Assembly (NCBI GenBank): GCA_002104985.1
Contig: MCGO01000030.1
Location: forward strand, 372,001-436,000
DNA length: 64,000 nt
Direction of reading: 5' to 3'
From: Rhizoclosmatium globosum
Lineage: Eukaryota; Chytridiomycota; Chytridiomycetes; Chytridiales; Chytriomycetaceae
Shown: positions 11,892 to 23,373 of the stretch, one piece after another
How the letters are laid out: every line of letters starts with the position of its first letter
How positions within the stretch are numbered: position 1 is the first letter of the stretch
Position numbers and translations under genes: made by a program
The notes under the pieces: model-generated
Databases searched by the model: none
Told to the model about the DNA's origin: nothing
The model's input: only the letters and a program-made list of their open reading frames with translations

Positions 11892-13208
11892 CTATGAGAC
11901 CATCCTCATAATATATTGAAATGAGTCCCAGCTATTTACGCCATCATTTTTCCAAAATAGAGTCCACGACTCTTCACTCCTCCCTTTCCACAACAATTTA
12001 CCCCCAACATCCAATCCAAGTAACCCTAAATAACAGCATGGCTCTTTTAAATCCTCACCTTCTCGATTTCCATTCAAAAACGGGTATTCTTTTGGAAGCT
12101 CAACCAACTCCTTCTCCCATCCCACTTCGAGATTACTATTAAAAGGCCTTCTCTTCCCTGTCCTCGCGACTTGTTCCATTTCTTCAAGCATGGCGTACAT
12201 TGTCTTCCGTAAAGGAACAGTCGTTTGGTACACGGGCCTGTCTGAGTATGAATCCAACAAGAAACGTAAACGTGCTCTCAAGGCTGGTGTATTCCTTTGT
12301 CCAGCGGGAACAAGTGGTAACCAATCCGGATGCATTCGACACGCAAAAAACCACGCGCATACAAAGGACTCAAAGGCTGGGTATACGGTGTAAAAGAGGT
12401 CAAATAGATGAACGTCTGTCTTGGGGACCAGGTTTCGGTTTTCACCGTTCGTCATTCCGAATGCGAATTTGAATAAAACTCCGCTTTTGATTGTTGCTTC
12501 TGAGACTTGTTTGATTGCGTGTAATATGATGTTTCTGGATTCTGGTGTAAGGTTTTGAGGGCGATGTGATGGTAGGCCGGTGAGGAATACGATGGGTCGG
12601 TATAAGACTGAAATACTTTCGAGCTGGGTCATGGTGAGAAGGCAGAGATTTTCTTGGGCTGCTTGAGTTTGAGAAATGAAGCCATTGTGTTCTTCTGGGC
12701 TGATAATTTCCCTGATAATTTCCACATCAAACGTCAGTAGGAACGCTGGATAGATGGTTTAGTGCATCTCCGTCATTTGATTGCTGAGATGATGACATGG
12801 TTGGTAAATAAGTTGTACGGCGGGGCTGACCATGATTGCTTGATGTGACCAATCAGTTTCCAAAGATCAAGCTGTGGCTTCAACGTCTTCTTAAATTCAG
12901 AAAAGATAGGGTGCGCAGGCAATTTCATTCGATGAAATGAGAGCGGTACGTTGGTATGACTTGGTGAAACGTGCAAGAGAGACATAAAGCTTTGTAGCAG
13001 ACCCAGAAGGCCCGACGGAACGTTTCTTTTCGCGATCAGACAAAAAATTCAGGTTGAATGAATTATCTGGATCCGCATCCAGGTTAAGCTGGATGAACAC
13101 TTCTGTTGCCTTGAGGACAAACTGCTCTGTGATGTACGGATTCCCGAATTCTAAAATCTTTGTCATCAAAAGCTTTAATGAACGATTTATTGCATTGGAG
13201 GCATGCAA
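11892..13208 (-). pseudogene. Headless Zn2Cys6-family copy C
   Basis: On the minus strand, pieces aligning with the middle and C-terminal parts of the twin-Zn2Cys6 family occur in order: 'YITEQFVLKA' (about 13130), 'LDADPDN', 'SLLHVSPSHTN' (12985), then a 278-codon block (12725-11892) with 'ALPSxRP'-like, 'AFESFVCAWFFACRMHPDW' and 'RSEESWTLFWK'. The frame shifts between blocks near 13010, 12890 and 12740. The zinc clusters and first exon are absent: the copy stops about 80 bp from the divergent start of copy D. It cannot encode a DNA-binding protein and is a truncated pseudogene. The C-terminus reads past the usual family stop by about 18 codons. Confidence 0.75.
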
Positions 13209-13285
13209 TTGATGTTCGAGTTATTTGAGTGATTTTGAATAGACTTTCAAGTTTCTCCTATTCATTGCTTAAAATTGCTTGACGA

Positions 13286-15399
13286 ATGCTCAAAACATCG
13301 TGCTTGCCGTGTCACACAGACCATCGAAAGTGCATCCCCGACCCGAATCGTGCGCAGCCATGTGATCGGTGTTTGCGCAATGGACGGGTTTGCCAGTATG
13401 AAGGGGGCCCACCCTTTCCACCTCGCAGAAAGACTTGCTCGTTGTGCAAGAAAGAAGGCCGCAAATGCGTCGCTGGTATCGACGATCAGCCATGTAACCG
13501 ATGTATTCGTACTAGTTCGCAGTGTATCTACCTCACTGTCACGTCTCCTGCTCGTTTGGAACCAATCGTCCCGGACAATCCTTTGCCTCAACTTAATGAG
13601 CTTTTCCAGAACGTCCAGAGCGACGGAGGTGAAGCAATGGATGCCGGACACATCGAACTTTTGTGTGCTGGAGATTTGAGTAGTTCATCAAATCAGACTT
13701 CATTGGAAACGAACCCTTTCTTGGACCTTTACACTCATACTATGGAGTCAACCCACTTGTACTCGTTTGAATCATTTGAAATGGAGGATATTGATTTGCT
13801 TCCAACTCAAGAAGACTGGAGGCTTGTGTACAACTTCTATACACGAGATACAGTTCTGCCATGTGAGCGGGGGCTGGACGCTACGGCTCTGGTCAACGAG
13901 TATTTTCATAAGCCAGCATATCTACGGTAAGGTTTTCTAAAGCAATAGTCAATCTTAATTTGCAAAATAGCTTGATTTTAGTTTGCTGGGCATTTTTCTG
14001 TTATAATCATGGGAGGTTGAATGGTGCTGGAAAGTATTTCAATAGAGCTCGAAAAGCGTTACTTCGTGCGAATTTGACACCTTGCTTCGATTTACTTATC
14101 ACATATGGATTGATTGATACGTTTGCCTCAGGTATTGAGTAACTTAATCGCTAAATGATACTTCTGACTTCGATTTAAGTAAAGGGAGACGTTATTATTG
14201 GTCAACAGTTCCTTCGACTCACTCTTGAGCTTATTAGTCAGTTACGAATGGACGTGGATCCCGATGATTCGCCATGGCTTTCTCATTTGACTGCTCGACA
14301 GAAAGAGGAAAGACGACATGCCTTTTGGCATTGGACAATGCGGTACAACATGCAACTAAGCTGCAACCCACATCAACCCATGTTCCCAATTTCATTTGAC
14401 CGGGTCAAGTGTCCATCTCAAATATATGATCCGTATCCAATATTCATTGATATGACCCCTTTCTATCACCGCTTTCGGTTATGGAACACATTAGGATCCA
14501 TCAAGCAAGCGTGGATAAATCCGCCAAGGACGGTGAACGATCTATTTTTAACCCATGAAACACTGACATTCCAGGTTCTCAATGTGCATGCGCTTATTCC
14601 ACCTGAGCTATTGTTGACTGCAAAGGTACCGACGAATATTTCACAAGAAGATCGGAATCTATTCATCACTCAAATAACCACGAACCGAAAGTCTCTTTGC
14701 TATCAATCCCTGTTACTCCAATCCAGCATCTCAACACTTTATCGGCCAGCCATGTTTGCAGCAGCGCTACCATCATGTCGACCCATATATCTCGACACGC
14801 AGAACCAATCAAATATTGTTTACGCCATAAATGCATGCATGGAATCAGCGTGGCGAATGTTACTGATTTTCGAGTTTGCATATGACGTAAAAACTGAACA
14901 ACGTTGTTCTGCTGACGATATGGTCTACTTTCATACAGAAGGCAGCTACTTCGCGGCTTTTGAAACAGTGGTTTGTTTTTGGTTCTGCGCGTGTCGAATG
15001 GATCCTATTTGGATCACCTTGACAAAATTTGGAAACCCAAACTCAAAACTCATTAGGCGGAGACTTATGCGGCTGCTGGGTCCGTATAAAGATGTTACGA
15101 TGGGAGATTGTGTAATCGAGCCTTTAGTTGAGACTATGAAGTTGATGTTGGATGAGATGGAGGAAGTGGAGGGACAAAAGGAGCGTCGTAGTGTAAACGA
15201 ATTGTTTTCTAGGGAGGGGACTCGAGAGGTTGGCATCGCCGGAGACACATATTTTGGGGCTTTGCAAAGCTATGCAAACGCGACGGTGACTGAAACTTTC
15301 TGTTACCTTGGTCTTTTAGGATTTAATGTTGGGAACAATGTAAGATGGCCAGGACGAAGTGAAGATTCGTGGAGACTGTTTTGGAAGTTGAACAGTTGA
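13286..15399 (+). CDS. Twin-Zn2Cys6 transcription factor, copy D (intact)
   Basis: The best-preserved member. Exons 13286-13926, 13971-14131 and 14189-15399 join in frame (CG|C, then G|AC). Two zinc clusters occupy roughly residues 5-34 and 45-75. The second has the form CSLCKKEGRKC...CNRCIRTSSQC. An acidic spacer and the 'MEDIDLLPTQEDWRLVYNFY' block follow, then the family core with 'DVDPDDSPWLSHLTARQKEERR', 'LPSCRP', 'FWFCACRMDP' and the terminal 'GRSEDSWRLFWKLNS'. About 670 residues. The core resembles the fungal_trans regulatory domain found behind Zn2Cys6 clusters. Expected in the nucleus; ligand and targets unknown. It starts divergently from truncated copy C and is followed head-to-tail by copy E. 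Confidence 0.82.
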
Positions 15400-15423
15400 A
15401 CGCATAGAATTATTAAATAAATG

Positions 15424-15460
15424 TGTCAGGGGTTGCCGCTTTCTGACAACTTAGTTATGG
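15424..15460 (-). pseudogene. Relic of the 3' end of a beta-propeller gene
   Basis: About 25 bp after the copy D stop, the sequence GTTGCCGCT...ACAACTTAGTTAT matches the 3' end of the beta-propeller gene that starts about 18 bp after the copy E stop (17655-17690, GTTGCCGCT...TCAACTCGGTTAT, the complement of the last codons). Spacing from the preceding Zn2Cys6 stop is also similar. It reads as the tail of the convergent neighbour left behind when the D/E unit duplicated. Confidence 0.5.
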
Positions 15461-15515
15461 AATTAATATTATGTGATCTCCCAGGTGATCTCCCATTAAA
15501 AATCGCAAAAGGAAG

Positions 15516-17636
15516 ATGCTGAGGACATCGTGCCTACCATGTCACACAGGCCACCGAAAGTGCGTCCCCGACCCGAATCGTGTGCAGCCATGTGATCGGT
15601 GTTTGCGAAACGGACGGGCATGTCAGTATGAAGGAGGCCCACCCTTTCCACCACACAGAAAGACTTGCTTCTTGTGCAAGACCGAGGAACGAAAGTGTGT
15701 TGCAGGCATCGCCGATCAGCCATGCAACCGATGCATTCGCACTGGTGCAAAGTGTATCTACCTCACTGCCACTTCAACTGCCGATCTAGCACCAATCATC
15801 CAAGACAATCCTTTGCCTCAAGTTGATGAGCCTATTCAGCTTGTTCAAACCAGCGAAAGCGAAGAGATTGAAACCTGGGATGCCTCAAACAGCGTCCTTG
15901 ACAGTTCCGGAGATGTGACCACTTTGGATACGAATCCCATCCTGGATCTTTACACACACGTTTTGGATTCATCTCAATTGTATTCGTTTGAATCCTATGA
16001 AATGGAGGATCCCGATTTGATGCCTACTCATGAAGACTGGAGACTTGTATACACGTTCTATACAAGGTTGTCAGGTGTTCCTTGCGAACGAGGGATGGAT
16101 GCAACAACTCTAATGGAGGAATATTTTCGTAAACCAGCGTATTTGCGGTACTGTTTGTTGTTGTCAAACGTGTATATGAATCTAATTTAAATTTACAAAA
16201 CAGCTTGATTTTAGTTTGCTGGTCGTTTTACAATTATAATGACGGGATGATAAACGATGCCGGAAAGTATTTTAATCGAGCTCGAAAAGCGTTGCTTCGC
16301 GCTGATTTGACACCTTGCTTTGATTTACTTCTCACCTATGGCTTGCTTGACACCTTTGCTTCCGGTATGTTCGCCATTCTTAACTGCTAAATTATATATT
16401 TCTTACCTAAACAAAAGTAAGGGGAGATGTTGGTGTTGGTCGACATTTCCTGAAGCTCACTCTCGAGCTCATTATTCAATTACGAATGGACGTGGACCCC
16501 GATGATTCGCCGTGGTTGTCACATCTGACTGTTCGACAGAAAGAGGAAAGACGACATGCCTTTTGGCATTGGACGATGCGTTATAACCTGCAACTAAGCT
16601 GCAACCCACATCAACCCATGTTCCCAATTTCCTTTGACCGGGTCAAGCCCCCATCTCAAATATATGATCCGCATCCAATATTCATTGATATAACTCCGTT
16701 ATATCACCGCTTTCGACTGTGGAATTTAATAGGTACCATCAAACAATCATGGATTAATCCCCAAAGACAATGAACGACCTATTTGTAACTGCCGAAACTC
16801 TTGCCGCCCAAGTTCTGACGATACAAGCTCTCATCCCGCCAGATCTTTTGCTGAAAGCGAAAGAACCGATGACTATTTCAGAAGACGACCGAATTCAATT
16901 CATCAATCAAGTGACAACGAAACAAAAGCTTCTTTCCTTCCAATCTCTATTACTTCAATCCAGCGTATCAACAGTCTTCCGACCTGTTATGTTTGCATCA
17001 GCGCTACCATCATGTCGACCCATGTATCTCGATTTGCAACGTCAATCAGAAATAATCTATGCAATTAACGCATGTATGGAATCAGCTTGGCGAATAATCC
17101 TGATTTTCGAGTTCATCCATGATGTTCAAACCAAACAACTTTGCTCTCCTGAGGATTCAATCTATTTCAACACTGACTTCAACTTTTACGAGGCTTTTGA
17201 GGCCATGGCTTCGTTTTGGTTTTGTGCCTGCCGAATGGATCCTATTTGGATCACCCTGACACGATTTGGGAACCCAAATTCAACGTTGATGAGGACGAGA
17301 CTCAGGCGTTTGTTGGGGCCGTACAGACTTAATACTTATGGGAATTGTGTGATCGATCCTTTAGTGGAGACTATGAAGTTGATGCTGGATGAGATGGAGG
17401 AAATGGATAGGAGAACGGAGTGTCGTAATTTGAACGACTTGTTTGCTCGAGAGGGGACTCGAGAAGTTGGAATTGCTGGAGACACGTATTTTGGGGCTTT
17501 GCAGAAAAATCCAGACGTTACCGTGACAGAAACTCTGTGTTACCTTGGTCTTTTGGGATTCAATGTTGGGAATAATGTAAGATGGCCTGGTCGCAGTGAA
17601 GATTCGTGGAGATTGTTTTGGAAGTTGAATGCATGA
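15516..17636 (+). CDS. Twin-Zn2Cys6 transcription factor, copy E (one frameshift)
   Basis: Tandem sister of copy D, with the same exon phases: 15516-16147, 16204-16364 and 16427-17636. Both zinc clusters are complete in the first exon (CLPCHTGHRKC...CDRCLRNGRAC and CFLCKTEERKC...CNRCIRTGAKC). The family core follows up to 'GRSEDSWRLFWKLNA' at 17636. The one defect is at about 16755-16760, where a run of four C breaks the frame. Copy D has 'NPPRTVNDLF' here, and one extra C would restore the matching residues. As written the protein would end in the middle of the regulatory region, giving a DNA-binding protein without its C-terminal half. Confidence 0.78.
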
Positions 17637-17654
17637 AATTGCAAAATAAATTTA

Positions 17655-18949
17655 TTAGCAGTTGCCGCTATTTATCAACTCGGTTATTTCGCGACCTGGA
17701 GCATCCAAGTCAACGTACTCCGCACAAGATTTACTCCAGTCGCCGTCACAGCCGTGACCAATGACTACCAGCCTTTTGCCATCCTCACCACCAAATTGCA
17801 GGTTACTTGGATTCGTCATATTCTCCAAAAGAATGATCTGTACAGCTTTTGTTGAAGGGTTGTATCGAAAAACGCGTCCTCCGCCATTCAAGGTCAAGTG
17901 AAGAACTCCATTCAGATCAGCCTTCATTCCATCCGGATCCATCCCCGTCCAGTCGATACCAAGCTTCGATAATTCTGCAAATACATCCACAAGCATAATA
18001 GGGTTTTCTGGTAGCCCAGTCGAAGGATTTATCTCAAACTTGAATATTTGTGCAGCGGTTGGAGGTCCAATCTGAGCCGACGTTACATAAAGCGACTGAT
18101 TCTCCGGACTCAATTCGATTCCATTCGTACGATGGATATTCGCCGCTGCGAGAACTGAGGACGCGACTTTGACAAGCGCCTTTGTCTGAAAGTTGAAATA
18201 CCACAACTCCCCGTCCACGCCTGCAGTGCTAACGTCAGAATACCGCATCCCCGACAAATACATGCGCGTAAATGTCTTGTCAAGAGTAAAGTCGTTCGGC
18301 TGCAGCATGTCTGGGTTTACTGCCCACAGCGGTTGAATAGAATCAGTTCCAACGATGGCAGGTGGAGCATCCAACGAGGCAGAATACACGGTATGTGGAG
18401 TCGAGGCGTCGCCAATCAGAAACTTGTCATTTCCAATGAAACGCGACGATGCAAATTGACCAAGTCCTCCAGAAACAAGGACTTCACCGGTATCAAGACG
18501 AATAGCGGATGACGCTCCAACAGCAACAAATGATCCATCACACATGACTGAGGCACCTTCGATGGAACCACTGAGGAGTGGGGACGATGCGAATGGGAGG
18601 AATGAAGCAGCAGAAGTAGCGGTTAAAATCTGCTTGAGTGAAAAAGGTGAGTTTGATTTGTTTGTGGAATTCGAAGGTTGAATTGAGGCTGAGCTGGATC
18701 CTGTTGTCACTGATTGACGGGTCACAGCCATAACGGCGCCAACTATTCCAACAAGAATAACCAAAAGCGCCAAAATGAAAATGATTCCCCTTTTCGAAGA
18801 TTACTGAAGTTTGAGTGAATTGAGGGGTATGTTTCAGCGAACTTTACCATCGACGTCAAATCTAATACTGGTTGAGTTGCCGGAAGCTCGGCCACTGGAT
18901 TCTGTGGAAGTCCAAAGACTGGCGAGAACAGAGCAAAGACTGGAAGCAT
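17655..18949 (-). CDS. SMP-30/gluconolactonase-like beta-propeller protein, copy 1
   Basis: The last exon (about 18766-17655) encodes about 370 residues with repeating propeller-type blocks, including 'GVDGELWYFNFQTKALV', 'NGIELSPENQSLYVTSAQ' and 'SNLQFGGEDGKRLVVIG', and ends in 'LINSGNC'. This is the SGL/SMP-30 type of fold, whose members act on lactones or bind calcium. A hydrophobic stretch (about 18766-18715) precedes it. An upstream exon with ATG at 18949 carries a signal-peptide-like start (MLPVFALFSPVFG). Joining it needs an intron between about 18860 and 18790. The canonical GTAAAG donor there does not give a clean frame, so the junction is uncertain. Two paralogues lie at 20422-21639 and 21826-23255. 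Secreted or membrane-anchored by prediction. Confidence 0.68.
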
Positions 18950-18994
18950 TTTCAAAGCGACTTTCGTAAAGCTGTCAAAACAAACCGCCAAACA

Positions 18995-20401
18995 ATGTCC
19001 AAGTCATCAGCGAGTCCTACAACGCGAAATATTCACATCATCTTCTTGATTATACTCTTCAGCTTACGAATAACTGGAAACTTTTATTTCTGCCAGAGGA
19101 GGAGACGAATCAATCTAAATCACCACCTGATATGTCGTCAACGAACGAATCATTTGATCAGAACAGTCTCGACCTGTCACTAGATAAATGTATGCTTCAC
19201 TTCCCTCGACTCTTTGAGTTTATCGATAACACAACCGCGTTCTATCGAATAACGCGAAACGGAAGCATATCCTTGAACGACATTGACAGCATCTCAATGG
19301 GTCCAGGTGGAAGCCATATTCGCGCGGCTGTTCTGAACAATACCGTGAGTGCGATTCGTTAATATTCAGTGTACACTCGTAATAAACCCTCTGCGAATCT
19401 CAAGTTGTACATCAAAACCTTCTACAAAGGGTTCCACACGCGGTCTCTTGCTCTACTCTTCTCTCTAAATCAAGCGATATCACATAGCCCTGTACAGTTA
19501 CCTCCAAGCGAATTCGTGATTGATACGGGAGACCATGGGGTTCCACACACTCTCGGACTTTGGAGCCTGGCGCGAATGAAATCTGATAAATCGACGTTCT
19601 TGGTTCCGGACTTTGGGTTTCAAGCGTGGCCGGAAGTCGGAGTTTTGAGTTATACAGAAGTGAGGCGGGAGATTGAAGGAATGATTGGACGAGGTGAAGC
19701 GGGGAAGATTGAGAAACTGCTTTGGAGGGGAGATGTCACGCCGGGGCCGCGACAGGTTTGTCTTTTATGTGTTTAATTCAAGTTTATGAATGTTGCAATG
19801 TTTTCAGGAAGCCGTCGAACTTGCGAATGAGACGTGGGCGGACATACAGCGATTAAACTGGCCGTGCCTCGCAACACCCGATCTTCCTCACTGCGCAAAC
19901 GTGACAGACCATAAAACGATCCCACAACACTGCGCGTACAAATACCTGCTCCAAACGGAGGGCCGCACGTATTCCGGACGCTTTAAATACCTTCTCAACT
20001 GTCCGTCGGTCGTTATTGCTGACAGACTCTCATGGGATCAACATTTTCATCACTTGCTCGATTCGGATATGAACTCACCTGATCAAAACGTTGTCGTGAT
20101 TGGGGATGTTCATTTCAAGGATGGATTAAAGAGAATGATGGAGGGGCTTCAAATGTATCCAGAGTATAGCGAGAAGATTCGTCGAAACGCGTGGGAGGTT
20201 TTGCGAAATCGGTATTTGACGCGGGCGGCTGTTATGTGTTATTGGCGACGACTTTTGACGGAATACGCGGGGCTGTTGGATTACGTCCCGACATTGGAGG
20301 TGAAGGGTGAGAATGATGATGAAACGGTATATAGGCTCACGGAGAATGGGAAACAAATGGCGATGCCATATGATCTATTCGTCTTGGGGAATTATTCTTG
20401 A
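18995..20401 (+). CDS. GT90 (CAP10-like) glycosyltransferase
   Basis: Resembles CAP10/POGLUT-type O-glycosyl- or O-xylosyltransferases, type II enzymes of the secretory pathway. Visible features: 'SMGPGGSHIRAA', 'PDFGFQAWPEVGVLSYTEVRREIE', 'LLWRGDVTPGPRQ' and 'YKYLLQTEGRTYSGRFKYLLNCPSVVI', the order expected for GT90, then a C-terminal helix region ending at TGA 20401. Introns: 19345-19404 and 19756-19807. ATG 18995 opens a hydrophobic signal-anchor-like segment ('IHIIFLIILFSL'), but its frame differs by one base from the catalytic region at about 19090. Otherwise translation starts at ATG 19132, without an anchor. It starts 45 bp from the divergent beta-propeller gene and sits inside the propeller cluster. 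Confidence 0.8.
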
Positions 20402-20421
20402 CTCTATATATAAACTTTATT

Positions 20422-21639
20422 TCAACATTTTCCACTCCGTTTTAAATCGGTTATTTCTCGTCCAGGCGTTTCGAAATCAATGTAATCAGCACAAGAACGT
20501 GTATCATCGCCATTACACCCATGTCCAATCACAACGAGCCTTGTACCATTGAGACCACCAAACTGAAGGTTTGTTGGATTCTTCATGGAGGGAAGTTCGA
20601 TTACTTGCTTCAACTTCGTCAATGGGTTATATACAAAGACACGTCCACCACCATTCAACGCAACATAAATAACTCCGTCAACATCAGTCTTCATTCCATC
20701 CAAGTCCATTCCGAACCACTCTATTCCAAGTTCCGCAAGCTCTGCAAACACATCCACAAGCAGCACAGGATTCTCTGGAACGCCCGTTGTAGAATTCACA
20801 TCAAATTTAAAGATACCAGCAGCAGTAGGAGGTCCATTCTGTGCTGAAGTGACATAAAGCGATTTGCCATCAGGACTCAATTCAATTCCATTCGTTCGAT
20901 GGATCCCCGCTGATTCAAGAACACGCATTGGTACTTGATTCAAGCTTTTCGTTTTAAAATTGTAATACCACAACTCGCCGTCCACTCCAGCTCGACTCAC
21001 GTTAGAATACCGCATTCCGGAGAGATACATCGCGTGTATGTTTTGTCGATTGTGAAATCGTTTGGCTGAATCATGGATGGATTCACGGGGAACAAGGTAC
21101 GTGTGGGTCCAGCCCCGATTTTGGTAGGAAGTTTCTTTGACTGGGAAACTGTGGTCAAAGTGTGTTTTAACGCGTCTCCGACTATGAATGTGTTCCTGCT
21201 GATGAAATGTGCTGATGAAAATAAACCTCGGCCTCCGGATACGAGGATTTGTCCGGTGTCAAGGCGGAGAACATTGGTTGCGCCAACTGCAACGAATTCC
21301 CCATCACATGTGACTGCGGCTCCTTCGATGTTTATTCCAAGCAGCGGACTACTTGCGAAAGGTAGTAGCGATGCGGCAGGTGTTGCTGTGTATGTTGTGA
21401 CTGAAGTAAATGGCGATTTGGTGGCGGTTGAATTGATTGGGTTGATGGTTTCACCACAAACAGCTGTAGTACAGTCCCCATTGTGCACACACAGTTGTAA
21501 CGGTACCCAAAATCAGCTCGCATTGTAGTAGAATATTTTTTGAACATTGGACACTTCCCTCTGAACAGACCACTGCATTTCGTTGACTTTGAGCAACAAC
21601 CGTGACAAGGACAGATGTAGCGCGTAGTATCCTTTGCAT
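20422..21639 (-). pseudogene. SMP-30/gluconolactonase-like beta-propeller, copy 2 (frameshifted)
   Basis: Starts at ATG 21639 with a signal-peptide-like segment and a short Cys-rich motif (C-x6-QCSKNILLQC) like that of copy 3. The frame is then lost around 21540-21480. The Thr-rich linker is shorter than in copy 3. Propeller blocks run from 21450 to 20422 with one more one-base change near 21030, exactly at the conserved 'MYLSGMRY' block. The end 'DLKRSGKC' matches the family C-terminus. Two or more shifts make it a probable pseudogene, or else a badly called consensus. Confidence 0.65.
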
Positions 21640-21825
21640 TGATTGTTGCGTCGTAAGTATATCATAATTATCCCATCCAATTTTCGTATTCTTTTGGGTT
21701 GATTGCACCTTTATATCAAGGGGTCCTCACCCTGTCTCATGAAATTGAAAAAATGATACAACCATAGTGTTCATTTTATTTTAGTAACATAGAAGACGAA
21801 ATAGTATTTGAGACAGAAGCTAGGT

Positions 21826-23255
21826 TCAGCAGTTGCCACTGTTTCTTAAATCCGTAATTTCACGACCAGCCCCATCTAAATCAATATAATCAGCGCATGA
21901 GTTATCCCAGACTCCTCCACAAGAATGGCCCACAACGACAAGTCTCTTTCCATCAACACCACCAAACTGCAGATTAGAAGGACTCTGAACTGTAGCAAGT
22001 TTTATAATTTGCACGGACTTGGTTGCTGGATTGTATCGGAACACACGTTGTCCGCCATTCAAAGTGAGATGAATGACTCCGTTACATCCGTCTTCATTCC
22101 GTCTGGATCCATTCCATTCCAGTTGATTCCAAGCTTAGTCAACTCAGCAAAAATGTCCACAAGAACGACAGGATTCTCTGGAAGCCCTGTTGTAGGGTTG
22201 ATTGCAAACTTGAAGATTTTCGCGGCAGTAGGAGGACCATTCTGAGCTGAAGTCACGTACAAGGATTGGTTATCTGGACTCAACTCGATACCGTTTGTTC
22301 GGTGAATGTTTGCGGCAGCAAGGACGGAAGAAGGGACTTGGACAAGTGCTTTCGTTTGAAGGTTAAAGTACCACAACTCTCCATCAACACCAGCTGTGCT
22401 TGTTGAAGTGTATCGCATCCCTGACAAATACATACGCGTAAACGTCTTGTCCAGAGTAAAATCATTTGGCTGGAGCATTGCAGGATTCACTGGAAAGAGA
22501 GCAGGAGCGGCGGTAGTTCCGACTGAAGCAGGAGGGTTCAGCAGTGAAGCCGAGTAGACAGTATGTGGCGTCGATGCATCGCCAACAAGCAAAGTATTCT
22601 TTCCAGTAAAACGCGATGATGCAAATTGGCCTTGACCACCCGATACCAGAACTTGGCCAGAATCCAATCGAAGGGCGCTGTTCAAACCAACGGCAACAAA
22701 GTTTCCATCGCAGGTGACGGATGCACCTTCGATGTAGCCGCCTAACAAGGAACTGGATGCGAAGGGCAGGATCGATGCTGCTGAATTGGCGGTGAGTGTT
22801 GGAAGTGGTCCGATCGAAGTGGTGGTGGTCGCTGCTCCTGCTCCTGTTGCGGTCCTGGTCGTTGAAGTGGTTGAAGTGGTTGTACTTGTTGAAGTGGTTG
22901 TTGAAGTGGAAGTGGTTGATGTCGATGTACTCTTTCCAGCAACAGAAGACGATGTTGCTGTCAAGGATTTCGCAGTTGTTGTCGTCTTTGTTGTCGAAGT
23001 TGAAGTTGAAGTTGGCGTTGTTTGCTTTGTCGTGGCAGTGGCAGTGGCAGTAACCGATGTCTTTGGAGCAGACACGACACAGCCAGATGTCGTACACACC
23101 AGCGATGTTCCACAGTCCTGCCACGTAATCCACAATCCATTGAAGCATTGCTGCAACACATTGCCCGAACACTGCACTCCCCCCGCAGAACAGGAATCTC
23201 GAAGGAAGATAGGCGACCCAGCAGCAACGGCCGCAAGTGCCAAGAGAAGCTTCAT
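21826..23255 (-). CDS. Secreted Cys-rich + beta-propeller (SMP-30/gluconolactonase-like) protein, copy 3
   Basis: Single large exon from ATG 23255. Order: signal peptide (MKLLLALAAVAAG), a small Cys-rich module of about 40 residues with the pattern C-x7-C-x6-LQQC-x3-LW-x4-DCG-x4-C, a Thr/Ser-rich linker of about 80 residues likely to be O-glycosylated, then the propeller with 'NGIELSPDNQSLYVTSAQN' and a C-terminus ending 'RNSGNC'. The architecture suggests an extracellular enzyme tethered by a binding module. One base is missing near 22070 ('GMKTDV' runs out of frame before 'LNGG'). Without it the last about 80 residues would be lost. Function of the propeller is not proven by motifs. Confidence 0.7.
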
Positions 23256-23373
23256 TGATTTAATCTACTTTTTTGGCGCTTTCCCTCAATTCCAAATTTA
23301 TTGTCCAAGCGGCCTGATCAGGTGCCAAGTCACACTGGTTGCCACCCATTCGGCTTGTACAGCTCAAAAAATA

